The position numbers and the translations under genes are program-made. The notes below the pieces were generated by a model, which had not been told where the DNA came from, did no database searches, and saw only the letters and a list, made by a program, of their open reading frames with translations. 49,871 nucleotides of DNA from Chloroflexota bacterium (lineage in GTDB: Bacteria > Chloroflexota > Limnocylindria > P2-11E), in NCBI GenBank assembly GCA_005882255.1, contig VBEZ01000178.1:1-49871 (forward strand), written 5' to 3'. Shown piece by piece: positions 32,738 through 41,380 of this stretch (the stretch's first letter is position 1; each line of letters opens with the position of its first letter).

Positions 32738-33967
32738 GTGTCGTTAGGCCAAGCGGTGGGTCGTTCGCTGTTCGCGCGTGTCGCCGGCACGCTGCTGATC
32801 GCCAGCACGCTCGTGCTGGGTCAAGGGGCACGACCCGCGAACGCGGCGTGTGTCGCGAGCACCGGCCCCGGCATTCCCGCGCCGACCGGTCTTCCGACGG
32901 GTATCTCCGGTTTCCACGCACGGTGGTACGGACAGAGCGGCTATCCGACGCTGTGTCCAGGCGGGCGATCGACCGCGACGGTCGCGTTCTACAACAGCGG
33001 CTCACTCGGATGGGTGAGCGGTCGGATGGGCGAGGTCGCCTATCTCGGAACGTGGGGTCCCGAGCCGGGCCAGGACGCGGTCAGTCCGCTCGGTGGCGAC
33101 GGCACCGCAGGATCGCTCGCGACGGGATGGCCTCGCTACAACCGCATCACGATGCAGCCCGCGCCGTACGTCGGCCCGGGCCAGGTCGCATGGTTCCAGT
33201 TCACGATCCAGGCGCCCGACGGGAGCCTCCCGACACAGAGCGGCGCCGTGTACAGCCCGCTCGGCTACAGCGACCTGAGCGTGCCCACGGCACGTGGCGC
33301 GTTCAGCGTGCACCTCATCAAGGAGCGACTCGCCGACGTGACGGTACGGACCCTCACCGCGAACAGCACCGACTGCGCGAGTGACTGTCCCGCGAAGCCG
33401 CTCGCTCAGTACGTCGCGGAGAACGGCGCGTATGCCGGCATGAACGGAACGTATCTCTGCCCGCCCGACTATCCCGCGTGCGCGGGCAAGGTGAACTCGT
33501 ATGACTACGCGGTCTACAACAGCAACCTGCGGCGCTGGATCAACCGTCCGGCGCTCATCGGGCAGAACAGCCTGCTCACCTTCAACGGCGCCGCGACAGC
33601 GGTGTATCGGCGCAGCTTCGTCTACGGACAGAACGCGTCGCTGATGAACGCCCCGATCACGGCAGGCATCACGATGTTCCCGCTCCTCGTGCAAGACGGA
33701 GCGGTCATCGATTCCGAGTTCGAGCAGACCGCCGTCCAGAAGACCCGCGGGACCAAGGGCGCGATCGGCGTCGACGGCACCTACATCTATCTCGCGATCG
33801 TGACGGGCGCCACGGTCACGGAGTCGGCCTATGTGCTGCAGGCGCTCGGCGCGCGCGACGCCCTCAACCTCGATGGCGGCGGCACCGCCGCGATGTTCAT
33901 CGGCGGCTCGTACACCGTCGGGCCCGGCCGGCTGCTCCCGAACGCGATCGTCCTGACAAAGCCCTAA
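32738..33967 (+). CDS. Secreted phosphodiester glycosidase (NAGPA domain) with an N-terminal extracellular domain
   Basis: The 409-residue protein has a signal peptide (RSLFARVAGTLLIASTLVLG, cleavage near PANA-A). An Ig/beta-sandwich-like domain follows at ~40-190 (ATVAFYNSGSLGWVSG, PGQVAWFQFTIQAPDGSLP). The C-terminal ~200 residues match the NAGPA/DUF2233 phosphodiester glycosidase fold: TLTANSTDC, NGAYAGMNGTYLCPPDY, a KGAIGVDGTYIYLAIVTGATV strand pair and the active-site motif ALNLDGGGTAAMFIGG. The family removes GlcNAc from phosphodiesters in eukaryotes and acts on wall or exopolysaccharide phosphodiesters in bacteria; the substrate here is unknown. The start is uncertain between GTG 32738 and GTG 32756. 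The stop overlaps the convergent exporter gene's stop by 4 bp. Confidence 0.82.
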   Translation: MSLGQAVGRSLFARVAGTLLIASTLVLGQGARPANAACVASTGPGIPAPTGLPTGISGFHARWYGQSGYPTLCPGGRSTATVAFYNSGSLGWVSGRMGEVAYLGTWGPEPGQDAVSPLGGDGTAGSLATGWPRYNRITMQPAPYVGPGQVAWFQFTIQAPDGSLPTQSGAVYSPLGYSDLSVPTARGAFSVHLIKERLADVTVRTLTANSTDCASDCPAKPLAQYVAENGAYAGMNGTYLCPPDYPACAGKVNSYDYAVYNSNLRRWINRPALIGQNSLLTFNGAATAVYRRSFVYGQNASLMNAPITAGITMFPLLVQDGAVIDSEFEQTAVQKTRGTKGAIGVDGTYIYLAIVTGATVTESAYVLQALGARDALNLDGGGTAAMFIGGSYTVGPGRLLPNAIVLTKP

Positions 33968-35544
33968 CGACGCTCGGTGGCGGGCTTCTTCGCGACGTCA
34001 TCGACGATGCCGACAGCGTTCGTGACCGCGCCGGCGGCGAGCAGCGCCGCGGCGACCAGCATCGCGAGATGGAACGCTTCGGTGGACGCCTCGCGCTCGG
34101 CCTGGATGAGACCCGCGGTCTCGGGAGGGAGCGAAGACGGAGCCCGGACGACGTTCAGGGGCGAGATCGTCCTCCGAACGTCGGCGTCGCTCACGTCCAG
34201 GCTCGGCACGCGATCGTGTAGGCCGGCATAGAAGCTTGCCGTGATCGCGACGAAGATGAGCGCGCTGGCGAGCTGCGGCCCGACGCGCGAGATCGCGTTG
34301 TTCACCGCGGACGCGACGCCGGCGTTATGGACCGGGACGCTCGTCATCAGCGCGGTCGTGAGCGGCGCGACCATGATCGACAGTCCGATGCCGTATACCA
34401 GGCTCGCGGGTAACAGGTCGATGAGGTAGCTCGTTGGCGGGACGTAGGTGCTCGGGTCACCGAAAGCGAAGCGCCAGGCTTCCGTCGTTGCGGGGATGCG
34501 CGCGTACCAGAGCACCGCCAGGAACATGAGAGCCGGCCCGATCGCCATGAAGCGGCGAGGGCCGAAATGCGCGGCAAGGGCTCCGAAACGCGAGCTGAGG
34601 AACATCAGGAACAGGCCGGACGGGAGCGAGGTGAGGCCGGCGGCCGCGGCGGTGTAGCCGATCGTGCTCTGCACGAACAGCGTCAAGAAGTATCCAATGA
34701 CATACAGCGCCCCGTAGATGAGGAACGTGGAGATGTTCGTCACGCTGAAATTCCGCGAGCGGAAGAGCGACGGCGGGATCAACGGGTCGCGTCGCATCGT
34801 CATCAGGAATGGGAGCGCCACCGTCGCGACCAATCCGATCGCCAGCGTCGCGAATCCGAACGGGTCGCGCCATTCACGCTGCTGGCTGTAGATCGTCCCG
34901 AACGAGAGACCGCCGACCGCGAGCGCGACAACGGCGGCGCCGAGCCAGTCGAAAGAACCGGTCGCGCTCTCGTCGCGGCTCTCGCGGATGTAGGTGACGG
35001 TCATCCACAACGCGACGAGACACAGCGGCACGTTCATGAGAAACGCCACGCGCCACGACAAGGTATCGACGAGCGCGCCGCCGATGACCGGACCGAGGAT
35101 GGTCGTCGCCGCCGACGCGCCGGCCCAGAGACCGAACGCGCGGCCCTGCGCCTCGCCGGTGAACGTCGCGGTGAGGAGCGCGAGCGAGCCCGGGACCAGC
35201 AGCGCGCCCGCCGCGCCCTGCAGGACGCGGAAGGCGATGAGGAGTTCCATCGACGGCGCGACGCCGCACAGCAGGCTGGTCACGAGGAATCCCGCGAGGC
35301 CGAAGGCGAACATGCGCCTGCGCCCGAAGAAATCGTTGAGCGCGCCCGCGAGCACGAGTAGCGCCGAGAGCGTAAGCAAGTAGGCGATGTAGACATACGA
35401 CTGACCCTCGAGCACGCCGAAGACAGATGAGGGCAGCTCACGACCGATGCGCGGCAATGCGACGTTTACCACGGTCGAGTCGAGGAAGACGATCCCCGAC
35501 GCGAGGATCGCGGCGAACAGCGTCCATCCCTCGGCGCGAGTCAC
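33964..35544 (-). CDS. Major facilitator superfamily drug exporter, DHA2 (14-helix) family
   Basis: The 526-residue protein shows DHA2 motifs: GIVFLDSTVVNVALPRIGREL (motif D1), YLLTLSALLVLAGALNDFFGRRRMF (motif A), FRVLQGAAGALLVPGSLALL (motif B) and AGASAATTILGPVIGGALVDTLSWRVAFLMNVP (motif C). About 14 helices are present. It probably extrudes drugs or amphipathic compounds using the proton gradient. The true start is the GTG at 35544, which overlaps the DUF1684 gene's stop as GTGA; the ORF-track extension to 35796 is a shadow. It is the last gene of the operon that starts with the cyclase/AAA regulator. Confidence 0.9.
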   Translation of the reverse strand: MTRAEGWTLFAAILASGIVFLDSTVVNVALPRIGRELPSSVFGVLEGQSYVYIAYLLTLSALLVLAGALNDFFGRRRMFAFGLAGFLVTSLLCGVAPSMELLIAFRVLQGAAGALLVPGSLALLTATFTGEAQGRAFGLWAGASAATTILGPVIGGALVDTLSWRVAFLMNVPLCLVALWMTVTYIRESRDESATGSFDWLGAAVVALAVGGLSFGTIYSQQREWRDPFGFATLAIGLVATVALPFLMTMRRDPLIPPSLFRSRNFSVTNISTFLIYGALYVIGYFLTLFVQSTIGYTAAAAGLTSLPSGLFLMFLSSRFGALAAHFGPRRFMAIGPALMFLAVLWYARIPATTEAWRFAFGDPSTYVPPTSYLIDLLPASLVYGIGLSIMVAPLTTALMTSVPVHNAGVASAVNNAISRVGPQLASALIFVAITASFYAGLHDRVPSLDVSDADVRRTISPLNVVRAPSSLPPETAGLIQAEREASTEAFHLAMLVAAALLAAGAVTNAVGIVDDVAKKPATERR

Positions 35545-36140
35545 ACCAGCTCTCCGGCCTCGACCGCGACCGCCAGTCGATTCGCGAGCGGCGCGAGCGG
35601 GCAGGTCCACTTCGGGTCGTACACGCACGAGGGGTGGTACGCGAAGTTGAAGTCGAGGACGAGCGTGTCGCCGCTCGAGCCGAGGTCGGCCCCCTTCGCC
35701 GTATCGAGGAGATACCGGCCGCCTCCGTACGTCGTCTTGCCAGAGGTCGCGTCGCGGAACGGGAGGAACACGCCGCCGCTGTACTCGTCGAGCCACAGGA
35801 CCTCGAGCGTTCCGATGGGAAGGTCGACGGCGCCAAAGCGCGCGAAGCGGATCACGCCGCCGGTGCTCGTGTCGACGTCGTAGCTTTCACGCGGCAGCGG
35901 ACGCACCGCTGCGGTGAACGCAAACGCGGGGTCGTAGTCGCGATAAGGAAGGCCGCGGAACGCCTCGCGCTTCTCCGGCGGCAAGGCCGACTGCGGATGC
36001 GTTCGGAACAGCTCATCTCGGCGCTCGCGCCACAGCCGATGCGCCGCGCGCGGATCGCGGTCGCGCAGCGAGCGCACGTCCTGATACATCTGGTTCACGC
36101 GCCGGCGGTAATCGAGCAGGTCGAGGAGCGGGTCAGTCAC
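35541..36140 (-). CDS. DUF1684 family protein
   Basis: The 199-residue protein matches DUF1684: LLDYRRRVNQMYQDVR, ELFRTHPQSALPPEKREAFRGLPYRDYDPAFAF, the strand VLWLDEYSGGVFLPFRDATSGKTTYGGGRYLLDTAKG and the closing VLDFNFAYHPSCVYDPKWTCPLAP. Function is not established in the family; the YHPSC..D..W.CPLAP block is its most conserved part. The start is GTG 36140, 3 bp after the cyclase stop, and the stop overlaps the exporter start. So three genes, regulator-DUF1684-exporter, read as one unit. Confidence 0.88.
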   Translation of the reverse strand: MTDPLLDLLDYRRRVNQMYQDVRSLRDRDPRAAHRLWRERRDELFRTHPQSALPPEKREAFRGLPYRDYDPAFAFTAAVRPLPRESYDVDTSTGGVIRFARFGAVDLPIGTLEVLWLDEYSGGVFLPFRDATSGKTTYGGGRYLLDTAKGADLGSSGDTLVLDFNFAYHPSCVYDPKWTCPLAPLANRLAVAVEAGELV

Positions 36141-36143
36141 CGC

Positions 36144-38804
36144 TCATGCGGTCTTCGCGGGGCGCGCGGCGAGCGCGTAGGCGATGGCTTCATCGGTCTT
36201 CATCGCGAACCCGCGGTCGAATGCGCCGCGGCGGTCCGCCGGGATGTCCGCGGCCACCGTACGGCCCTCCGTTACGCCGAACAGCGACGGAAGTCCGACG
36301 CCGGTCCGCTGCGACAGCGCGGTCCATGCTCCCACGAGCGTCTCGTGACGTTCGAGGTCGCCGCGGACCTTCGCGAGCTCCGCGAAATTGCTGAGATGGA
36401 TGACGATCCCGCTCGAGTCGCTCGCGTCGACGAACATCTGGAGCGCCGCGCGCCAGTCGCGCTCGGCGTCATCGAGCTCCTTGAGATTGAACGCCGCGAG
36501 TCCGGTGCCGTAGAGGTCCCAGGCGATGTCGAAACGATTTCCGAGCGCCCGGTGCTCCGCCAGCGCCTCGTGCGCGAACCGCTTGGACTTGAGGTAATCC
36601 TCGTGCGTGTGGCCCGAGCCTTCGCCATACAGCGAGCCGAGGGCAAAAGCCGTCCGCCCGATACCGGCGCGGTCGCCGACCTTACGGAAGATCGCGAGCG
36701 CTTCTTCGAGAAGCACGAACGCCTTTGAATGTCCTTCGCCGCCCGCGAACGTGTAGGCGAAGGACAGGTTGTACGCGCTCTTCGCGCGCTCGGGCTCAGT
36801 GCCCACGGAGCCGGCGAGCTCATACGCCTCGCGGTAGTAGCGCTCGGTAGCACTGAGATCGCCCATCCAGTAGGCGAGTCCTCCGGCGGTCTCGAGGGCG
36901 GGCATCCGCGAGCGCGGATCGGAACCCGCGAGTGCGAGCACGCGCTCGGCCCAGACGAGTCCCTCGCGCAGATAGCCGCGGACCTGCCAGAACCGCCAGA
37001 GCGCGAACAGCAGGCGCGAGGCGGCGTCGGAGTTCCCTCGGACGATCGCGTGCTCGAGAGCGGCGCGCATGTTGTCGTGCTCGAGCTCGACGAGGTCGAG
37101 CCAGCGCCGCTGGTCGTTGCCTTGGAGCTCCGGCGCGGCACGCTCGGCCAGGGCGAGATAGGCCGCGAGGTGGCGATCGCGGATGGTGGCGTCCTCACCG
37201 CTCGTGCCGAGCTTCTCGTTGGCGAACTCCCGGACCGTGACCAGCATGCGGAACCGGGGTTCGCCCGCGGCGTCTTGCTGACGGATGAGGCTGCTGTCGA
37301 GCAGCTCCGAGGCGCGGTCCAGGACGCCGCCGCCGATCTCGCTCGCGGGTCCGCAGACCGGCTCGAGCTGCTCGAGCATCGCACCCGCGACGAACACGGC
37401 ACCGCGCGCGAAGAAGCGCCGCAGCCCCTCGTCGAGAAGGTCGTAGCTCCAGGCGATCGCGCCACGCAGCGTGCGCTGGCGGTCGGTGCGATCCGGTGAC
37501 GTGCTCGCGAGAAGGTCGAGGCCCTTCCGGAGACGGGGGAGCATCGCCTGCGGCGAGAGCAGCTTGATGCGCGCGGCGGCGAGCTCGATCGCGAGCGGCA
37601 AGCCATCGAGCCGGACGCAGATCTCCGCGACGGCCGCGGCGTTGTCCGGGGTGACCATGAAGTCCGGTTTCACCGCACGCGCCCGCTCGATGAACAGCTT
37701 CACCGCGTCCGACTGGGCGAGCACGTCGAGCGATGGGAGGCGCTCCGGATCGGGAAGGTCGAGCGGTGGGACCGGGAACTCCTGTTCGCCTGAGATGCGG
37801 AGCGGCGCGCGGCTGGAGGTGATGACCTTGAGGTCGGGCCCGCTCGCGAGAAGCGCCGAGACGGATGGCGCGGCCGGCAGGATCTGCTCGAAGTTGTCGA
37901 GGACCAGCAGCATCCGTTTTCCACGCACGTGTTCGAGAACACGCCCGAGCGGGTCTTCCTTCCCGCCGACGTGCACACCGAGCGCGTGCGCGATCGTCGA
38001 TGGGACGAGCTCCGGGTCGGAGATCGGGGCAAGCGGCACCCAGAACGCGCCGTCGGGGAAGCGGGCCGCCGCTTCGGCCGCGAGCTGCAGCGAGAGTCGC
38101 GTCTTCCCTGTCCCTCCTGGGCCGGTGAGCGTCAAAAGGCGGGTTCGATCGAGGAGGCGAAGTCCCTGGACGATGTCGCCGTCCCGCCCGATGAACGTCG
38201 TGACCTGTTGCGGCAGATTGTTCGGCGTGCGATCCAGGCTGCGGAGTGGCGGGAAGTCGTTCGGTAACCCGTCGATGACGAGCTGGTGGATGTGCTCCGC
38301 GAGCGCGAGGTCCTTGAGGCGATGCTCGCCGAGATCGCGCAGCGTCGTTCCATCGCCGAGGTCTGGCCCGGCGAGCGTTGCCGTCGCGCCCGACAGGAGG
38401 ACCTGTCCGCCGTGCGCGACATTGGCGATACGCGCCGCACGGTGCACATCGATCCCGACGTAGTCCGCGCCCGCCTCTTTGCTCGCCGGGACCCCGTCGC
38501 CGGTGTGCATGCCCATGCGGACGCGGACGACGACGTCGTGCGGGAAGCGCGTCGCGGCGAGCGCGCGCTGTGCCGCGGCCGCGGCGCGTACCGCCTTCGC
38601 GGCGCTGTCGAAGACGAGGAAGAGCGCGTCGCCTTCGATCCGCACCTCGGTGCCGCCGGCGAACGCGGCCCGCAGCGTCTTCGTATGCGTCGCGAGGACC
38701 TCGTGATATCGGTCCGTGCCGAGCGCGTTCAGCAGCTTCGTCGATCCCTCGATGTCCGTGAACAAGAAGGTCAGGGTGCCGCTCGGCAGACCGCGGTAGC
38801 TCAT
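36144..38804 (-). CDS. Class III nucleotidyl cyclase-AAA ATPase-TPR regulator
   Basis: The 886-residue protein has a cyclase domain at ~5-165: LTFLFTDIEGSTKLLNALG and RIEGDALFLVFDSA supply the two metal-binding Asp. The segment YVGIDVHRAARIANVAHGG holds the catalytic Arg but has His where Asn is usual. An NTPase follows, with P-loop LLTLTGPGGTGKTRLSLQLAAEAA and Walker B RMLLVLDNFEQIL, then a long TPR-like region from ~520. It lacks a LuxR helix-turn-helix. It may sense a ligand through its repeats and make cAMP. ATG 38804 lies 6 bp after a GACAAT box. A cyclic-nucleotide-binding protein is encoded divergently 66 bp away. Confidence 0.88.
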   Translation of the reverse strand: MSYRGLPSGTLTFLFTDIEGSTKLLNALGTDRYHEVLATHTKTLRAAFAGGTEVRIEGDALFLVFDSAAKAVRAAAAAQRALAATRFPHDVVVRVRMGMHTGDGVPASKEAGADYVGIDVHRAARIANVAHGGQVLLSGATATLAGPDLGDGTTLRDLGEHRLKDLALAEHIHQLVIDGLPNDFPPLRSLDRTPNNLPQQVTTFIGRDGDIVQGLRLLDRTRLLTLTGPGGTGKTRLSLQLAAEAAARFPDGAFWVPLAPISDPELVPSTIAHALGVHVGGKEDPLGRVLEHVRGKRMLLVLDNFEQILPAAPSVSALLASGPDLKVITSSRAPLRISGEQEFPVPPLDLPDPERLPSLDVLAQSDAVKLFIERARAVKPDFMVTPDNAAAVAEICVRLDGLPLAIELAAARIKLLSPQAMLPRLRKGLDLLASTSPDRTDRQRTLRGAIAWSYDLLDEGLRRFFARGAVFVAGAMLEQLEPVCGPASEIGGGVLDRASELLDSSLIRQQDAAGEPRFRMLVTVREFANEKLGTSGEDATIRDRHLAAYLALAERAAPELQGNDQRRWLDLVELEHDNMRAALEHAIVRGNSDAASRLLFALWRFWQVRGYLREGLVWAERVLALAGSDPRSRMPALETAGGLAYWMGDLSATERYYREAYELAGSVGTEPERAKSAYNLSFAYTFAGGEGHSKAFVLLEEALAIFRKVGDRAGIGRTAFALGSLYGEGSGHTHEDYLKSKRFAHEALAEHRALGNRFDIAWDLYGTGLAAFNLKELDDAERDWRAALQMFVDASDSSGIVIHLSNFAELAKVRGDLERHETLVGAWTALSQRTGVGLPSLFGVTEGRTVAADIPADRRGAFDRGFAMKTDEAIAYALAARPAKTA

Positions 38805-38810
38805 GGGCCG

Positions 38811-38816
38811 ATTGTC
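38811..38816 (-). promoter_or_regulatory. -10-like box (GACAAT) for the cyclase operon
   Basis: On the minus strand GACAAT is followed by 6 bp and ATG 38804. Four of six bases match TATAAT. It shares a 66-bp intergenic space with the divergent cyclic-nucleotide-binding gene. Confidence 0.4.
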
Positions 38817-38856
38817 CGCTCGCGCTCGCCGAGTTGCCAACCGACCGCGGCGGGCC

Positions 38857-38862
38857 TAGACA
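38857..38862 (+). promoter_or_regulatory. Possible -10 box (TAGACA) for the cyclic-nucleotide-binding gene
   Basis: TAGACA lies 8 bp before ATG 38871. It is weaker than the other leaderless-type boxes in the window. Confidence 0.3.
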
Positions 38863-38870
38863 TGTGCGAC

Positions 38871-39296
38871 ATGGCGACGACACGCGGCGAGCTCGGGGAC
38901 AAGCTGTCCAGCCTCTCGCTGTTCGCCGACCTCAGCGCGGCGGAGCTCGAGTCGATCGCCCACATCGTCGACGAGCGCCGCTTCGCGGATGGCGAGCGCA
39001 TCCTGCGGCAGGGCCTCACCGGATCGGGCTTTTACATCATCCTCGCCGGCGAAGGCATCATCCGCATCGACGGCAAGGACTACGGAAAGCTGGGCCGCGG
39101 AGACTTCTTCGGCGAGATCTCCGTGCTCCTTGGCGATCCACCGGTCGCCGACATCGTCGCGGCGCAGGGGCTGCACTGCGCGATCATCCCCGGCCCCGCG
39201 CTCGAGCCGTTCATGGTCGGGCATCCGCAGGTGATGTTCCGCATGTTGAAGAGCGAAGCGCGCAAGCTACGGATGGCCACGAGCTGGCGGACCTAG
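38871..39296 (+). CDS. Cyclic-nucleotide-binding domain protein without a DNA-binding domain
   Basis: The 141-residue protein is a single CNB domain: LSSLSLFADLSAAELESIAHIVDERRFADGERILRQGLTGSGFYIILAGEGIIRI, then GRGDFFGEISVLLGDPPVADIVAAQGLHCAIIP. The phosphate-binding cassette GEISVLLGDPPVADI departs from the CAP pattern (R-S-A/T), so cAMP binding is not certain. It lacks the CRP helix-turn-helix. It probably acts through a partner protein, perhaps the flavoprotein whose frame begins within this gene's last codons. ATG 38862 (MCDMATT) is a possible alternative start. Confidence 0.85.
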   Translation: MATTRGELGDKLSSLSLFADLSAAELESIAHIVDERRFADGERILRQGLTGSGFYIILAGEGIIRIDGKDYGKLGRGDFFGEISVLLGDPPVADIVAAQGLHCAIIPGPALEPFMVGHPQVMFRMLKSEARKLRMATSWRT

Positions 39297-40780
39297 CCGA
39301 GCAGCCGTTCCCGCCCGGCGACTACCCGGTCGTGGTGGTCGGCAGCGGCCCGGGCGGTCTGCAGCTCTCCTATTCGCTTACGCACCTCCGCGTACCTCAC
39401 GCGGTCATCTCCGCCGATCCGGCGCCCGGCGGGATGTTCCGACGGTGGCCCTTCTTCCAGCGCCTCTTGTCGTGGACGAAACCGTTCGCGCCGTTCGAGC
39501 GCGGCACGCGCTTCTACGAGCGGTACGACTGGAACTCGCTGATCCCGGACGACGATCGGCACCGCGCGATCCAGCCGCGACTCATGGATGGAACGTCGTA
39601 CTTCCCTTCGCGTATCGAGATGGAGCAGAACATCGCGACGTTCGCGCGCGAGACCGGCATCCGCGTTCGCTACGGCTGCCGCTGGACGGGGACGACGCGC
39701 GACGGCGAGGGGTTCCGCTTGCGGACTACGGCGGGCGACTACCGCGCGCGCGTCGTCGTGTTCGCGTTCGGGCTGGCCGAGCCGTGGAAGCCGGAGATCC
39801 CAGGGATCGAGCACGTGCCGCACTACGCTGACACACGCGCGCCCGAGACCTATGCCGGAAAGCGCGTCTTCATCATCGGAAAGGAGGTCTCGGCCTTCGA
39901 GCTCGCGAATGGTTTCCTGCCCTGGGCGCGGCAGATCGTGCTCGCGTCGCCCCGCCCGACACAGCTCTCCGTCGTGACGAACTCGCTCGTCGGCGTGCGC
40001 GCGCGATACGTGCAGCCCTTCGAGGACCACATCCTCGGCGGCGGTGTCGTGATCATGAATGCCTCCATCGATGAGGTCTCGCGCAGCGGCGAACTGTTCC
40101 GCGTCAAGACGACGCGCAGCGACGGCGGCGGTTCGTTGATGTTCGAAGCCGACGACGTCATCGCGACCACCGGCTTCCAGCCGCCGCTCGGCGACCTGCC
40201 CGAGCTCGGCGTCGTGAGCTCGGGTCGTGAGAAGATCCCCTCGCAGACGCCGCTCTTCGAGAGCATCAGCGTGCGCCACGTCTATTTCGCCGGAACGGCG
40301 ACGCGGGGGGCGGCCGGGCTCAAGAAGAACGGGATCCCGAGCAGCTCGGGCGCCGTGCACGGCCATCGCTACAACGCGCGCATCCTCGCACGCCACATCG
40401 CGCGCACCTACTTCGGGATCGATCCTGCGCGGCCGACGCTGAAACGCGACGACGTGCTCGACTACCTTCTCTCCGAGCTGTCACGCGCCCCCGAGCTCTG
40501 GCATCAGAAGTCCTACCTCGCGCGCTCGCTCCTCATGGATGCGGCGCGCGGCATCGTCGACGACGGCATCGTGCCCCTGCAGCTGTTCGTCGACGGCGAA
40601 GGCCCCGATGGTGTCGCGGTCGCGGTCGAGGCGAATCCCAAGGCCGAGATCTATCCCGCGGTGTACGTGCGAAAGAACAACGTCGTCAGCGAACATCTGC
40701 TGCCGACGAACCCGCTGCTCGATTTCGAGACCGCCGAGCACCGCGCCCAACTGACCGCGGCGCTCGCGCCGATCCTCTAG
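39284..40780 (+). CDS. FAD/NAD(P)-dependent oxidoreductase, pyridine-nucleotide flavoprotein family
   Basis: The protein has an FAD-binding start PVVVVGSGPGGLQLSYSLTHL, then PGGMFRRWPFFQRLLSW, DGTSYFPSRIEMEQNIATFARETGIRVRYG, a second dinucleotide site KRVFIIGKEVSAFELANGF, and VRHVYFAGTATRGAAGLKKNGIPSSSGAVHGHRYNAR. It resembles thioredoxin-reductase/FMO-like flavoproteins but has no redox Cys pair. No ATG, GTG or TTG lies between the CNB gene's body and the first beta strand. The CTG at 39284 (giving LADLAEQPFPPGDYP), which overlaps the CNB stop by 13 bp with ggatgg upstream, is my best start. GTG 39332 would cut into the Rossmann strand. A frameshift fusion with the CNB domain is the other option. 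Confidence 0.82.
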   Translation: MADLAEQPFPPGDYPVVVVGSGPGGLQLSYSLTHLRVPHAVISADPAPGGMFRRWPFFQRLLSWTKPFAPFERGTRFYERYDWNSLIPDDDRHRAIQPRLMDGTSYFPSRIEMEQNIATFARETGIRVRYGCRWTGTTRDGEGFRLRTTAGDYRARVVVFAFGLAEPWKPEIPGIEHVPHYADTRAPETYAGKRVFIIGKEVSAFELANGFLPWARQIVLASPRPTQLSVVTNSLVGVRARYVQPFEDHILGGGVVIMNASIDEVSRSGELFRVKTTRSDGGGSLMFEADDVIATTGFQPPLGDLPELGVVSSGREKIPSQTPLFESISVRHVYFAGTATRGAAGLKKNGIPSSSGAVHGHRYNARILARHIARTYFGIDPARPTLKRDDVLDYLLSELSRAPELWHQKSYLARSLLMDAARGIVDDGIVPLQLFVDGEGPDGVAVAVEANPKAEIYPAVYVRKNNVVSEHLLPTNPLLDFETAEHRAQLTAALAPIL

Positions 40781-40789
40781 CTGACGCGC

Positions 40790-41380
40790 GTGGCCCCGCG
40801 CATCTACATCGTCGGTGGCCCCGGAAGCGGCAAGACGACCCTTGCGGAGTCCCTGGGTCGCCATTTCGAGCTACCGGTGCTGCGCCTCGACGAGCATCTC
40901 GATTGGCGGGGTCTGCCGGGCGGCGTGCGTCTCGAGCGCGACGCGGCGGGCCACCCCTCGGAGGCGATGCTTGCCGCGCGACGAGGTCTCATCGCCGAAC
41001 ACCTTGCGCGTGACGGTTGGATCGTCGAAGGCGCCGAACCCGTTTTCGTCGATCCCGTCGCTGAGGCCAGCGAGCTCATCGTGTGGTGCGATCCACCGTT
41101 CGCAGTGGCCGCGCTGCGCATCGTGCGGCGACACATCCGTGCCGATCTCACCGGGACGAATCAGTACCGCGGGTACGGGCGCCTTTACCGATTCCTACGG
41201 TCGGTGCGGCAGCGCTACGCCGAAGCGCCCGACGATGTCGGTGAGCAGTGGACGCGCGCCGCGGTGGCCGAGGCGGTCGGCCGTTACGGCGGAAAGGTGG
41301 TCCGCGTCACCGGCGGCTCGCCGGCGCGCAACCTCGCCGACGTGCTCGAGCGGTTGTCAGCGCAGCTTCAGCGCCGCTGA
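40790..41380 (+). CDS. P-loop nucleotide kinase-like protein (adenylate kinase/FlaR-like)
   Basis: The 196-residue protein has a P-loop IYIVGGPGSGKTTLAESLGRHFELPVLRLDEH, the usual acidic residue in LDEHLDW, and the lid-like GAEPVFVDPVAEASELIVWCDPPFAVAALRIVRRHIRAD. Relatives annotated as topology-modulation or FlaR proteins are uncharacterised kinases. The start is GTG 40790, 9 bp after the flavoprotein stop, so it may be the third gene of that operon. Its end overlaps the convergent flavoprotein gene by 24 bp. Confidence 0.82.
   Translation: MAPRIYIVGGPGSGKTTLAESLGRHFELPVLRLDEHLDWRGLPGGVRLERDAAGHPSEAMLAARRGLIAEHLARDGWIVEGAEPVFVDPVAEASELIVWCDPPFAVAALRIVRRHIRADLTGTNQYRGYGRLYRFLRSVRQRYAEAPDDVGEQWTRAAVAEAVGRYGGKVVRVTGGSPARNLADVLERLSAQLQRR

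Noticed and set aside
35545-35796. N-terminal extension of the exporter frame
   Set aside because: It overlaps DUF1684 out of frame; GTG 35544 gives the normal first MFS helix.
37195-38883. 562-codon minus-strand ORF in another frame of the cyclase gene
   Set aside because: Arg/Ala-rich; the cyclase and AAA motifs are in the chosen frame.
38834-39283. Upstream part of the long frame containing the flavoprotein
   Set aside because: It reads the CNB gene in the wrong frame (Arg/His/Pro-rich); not a real domain.
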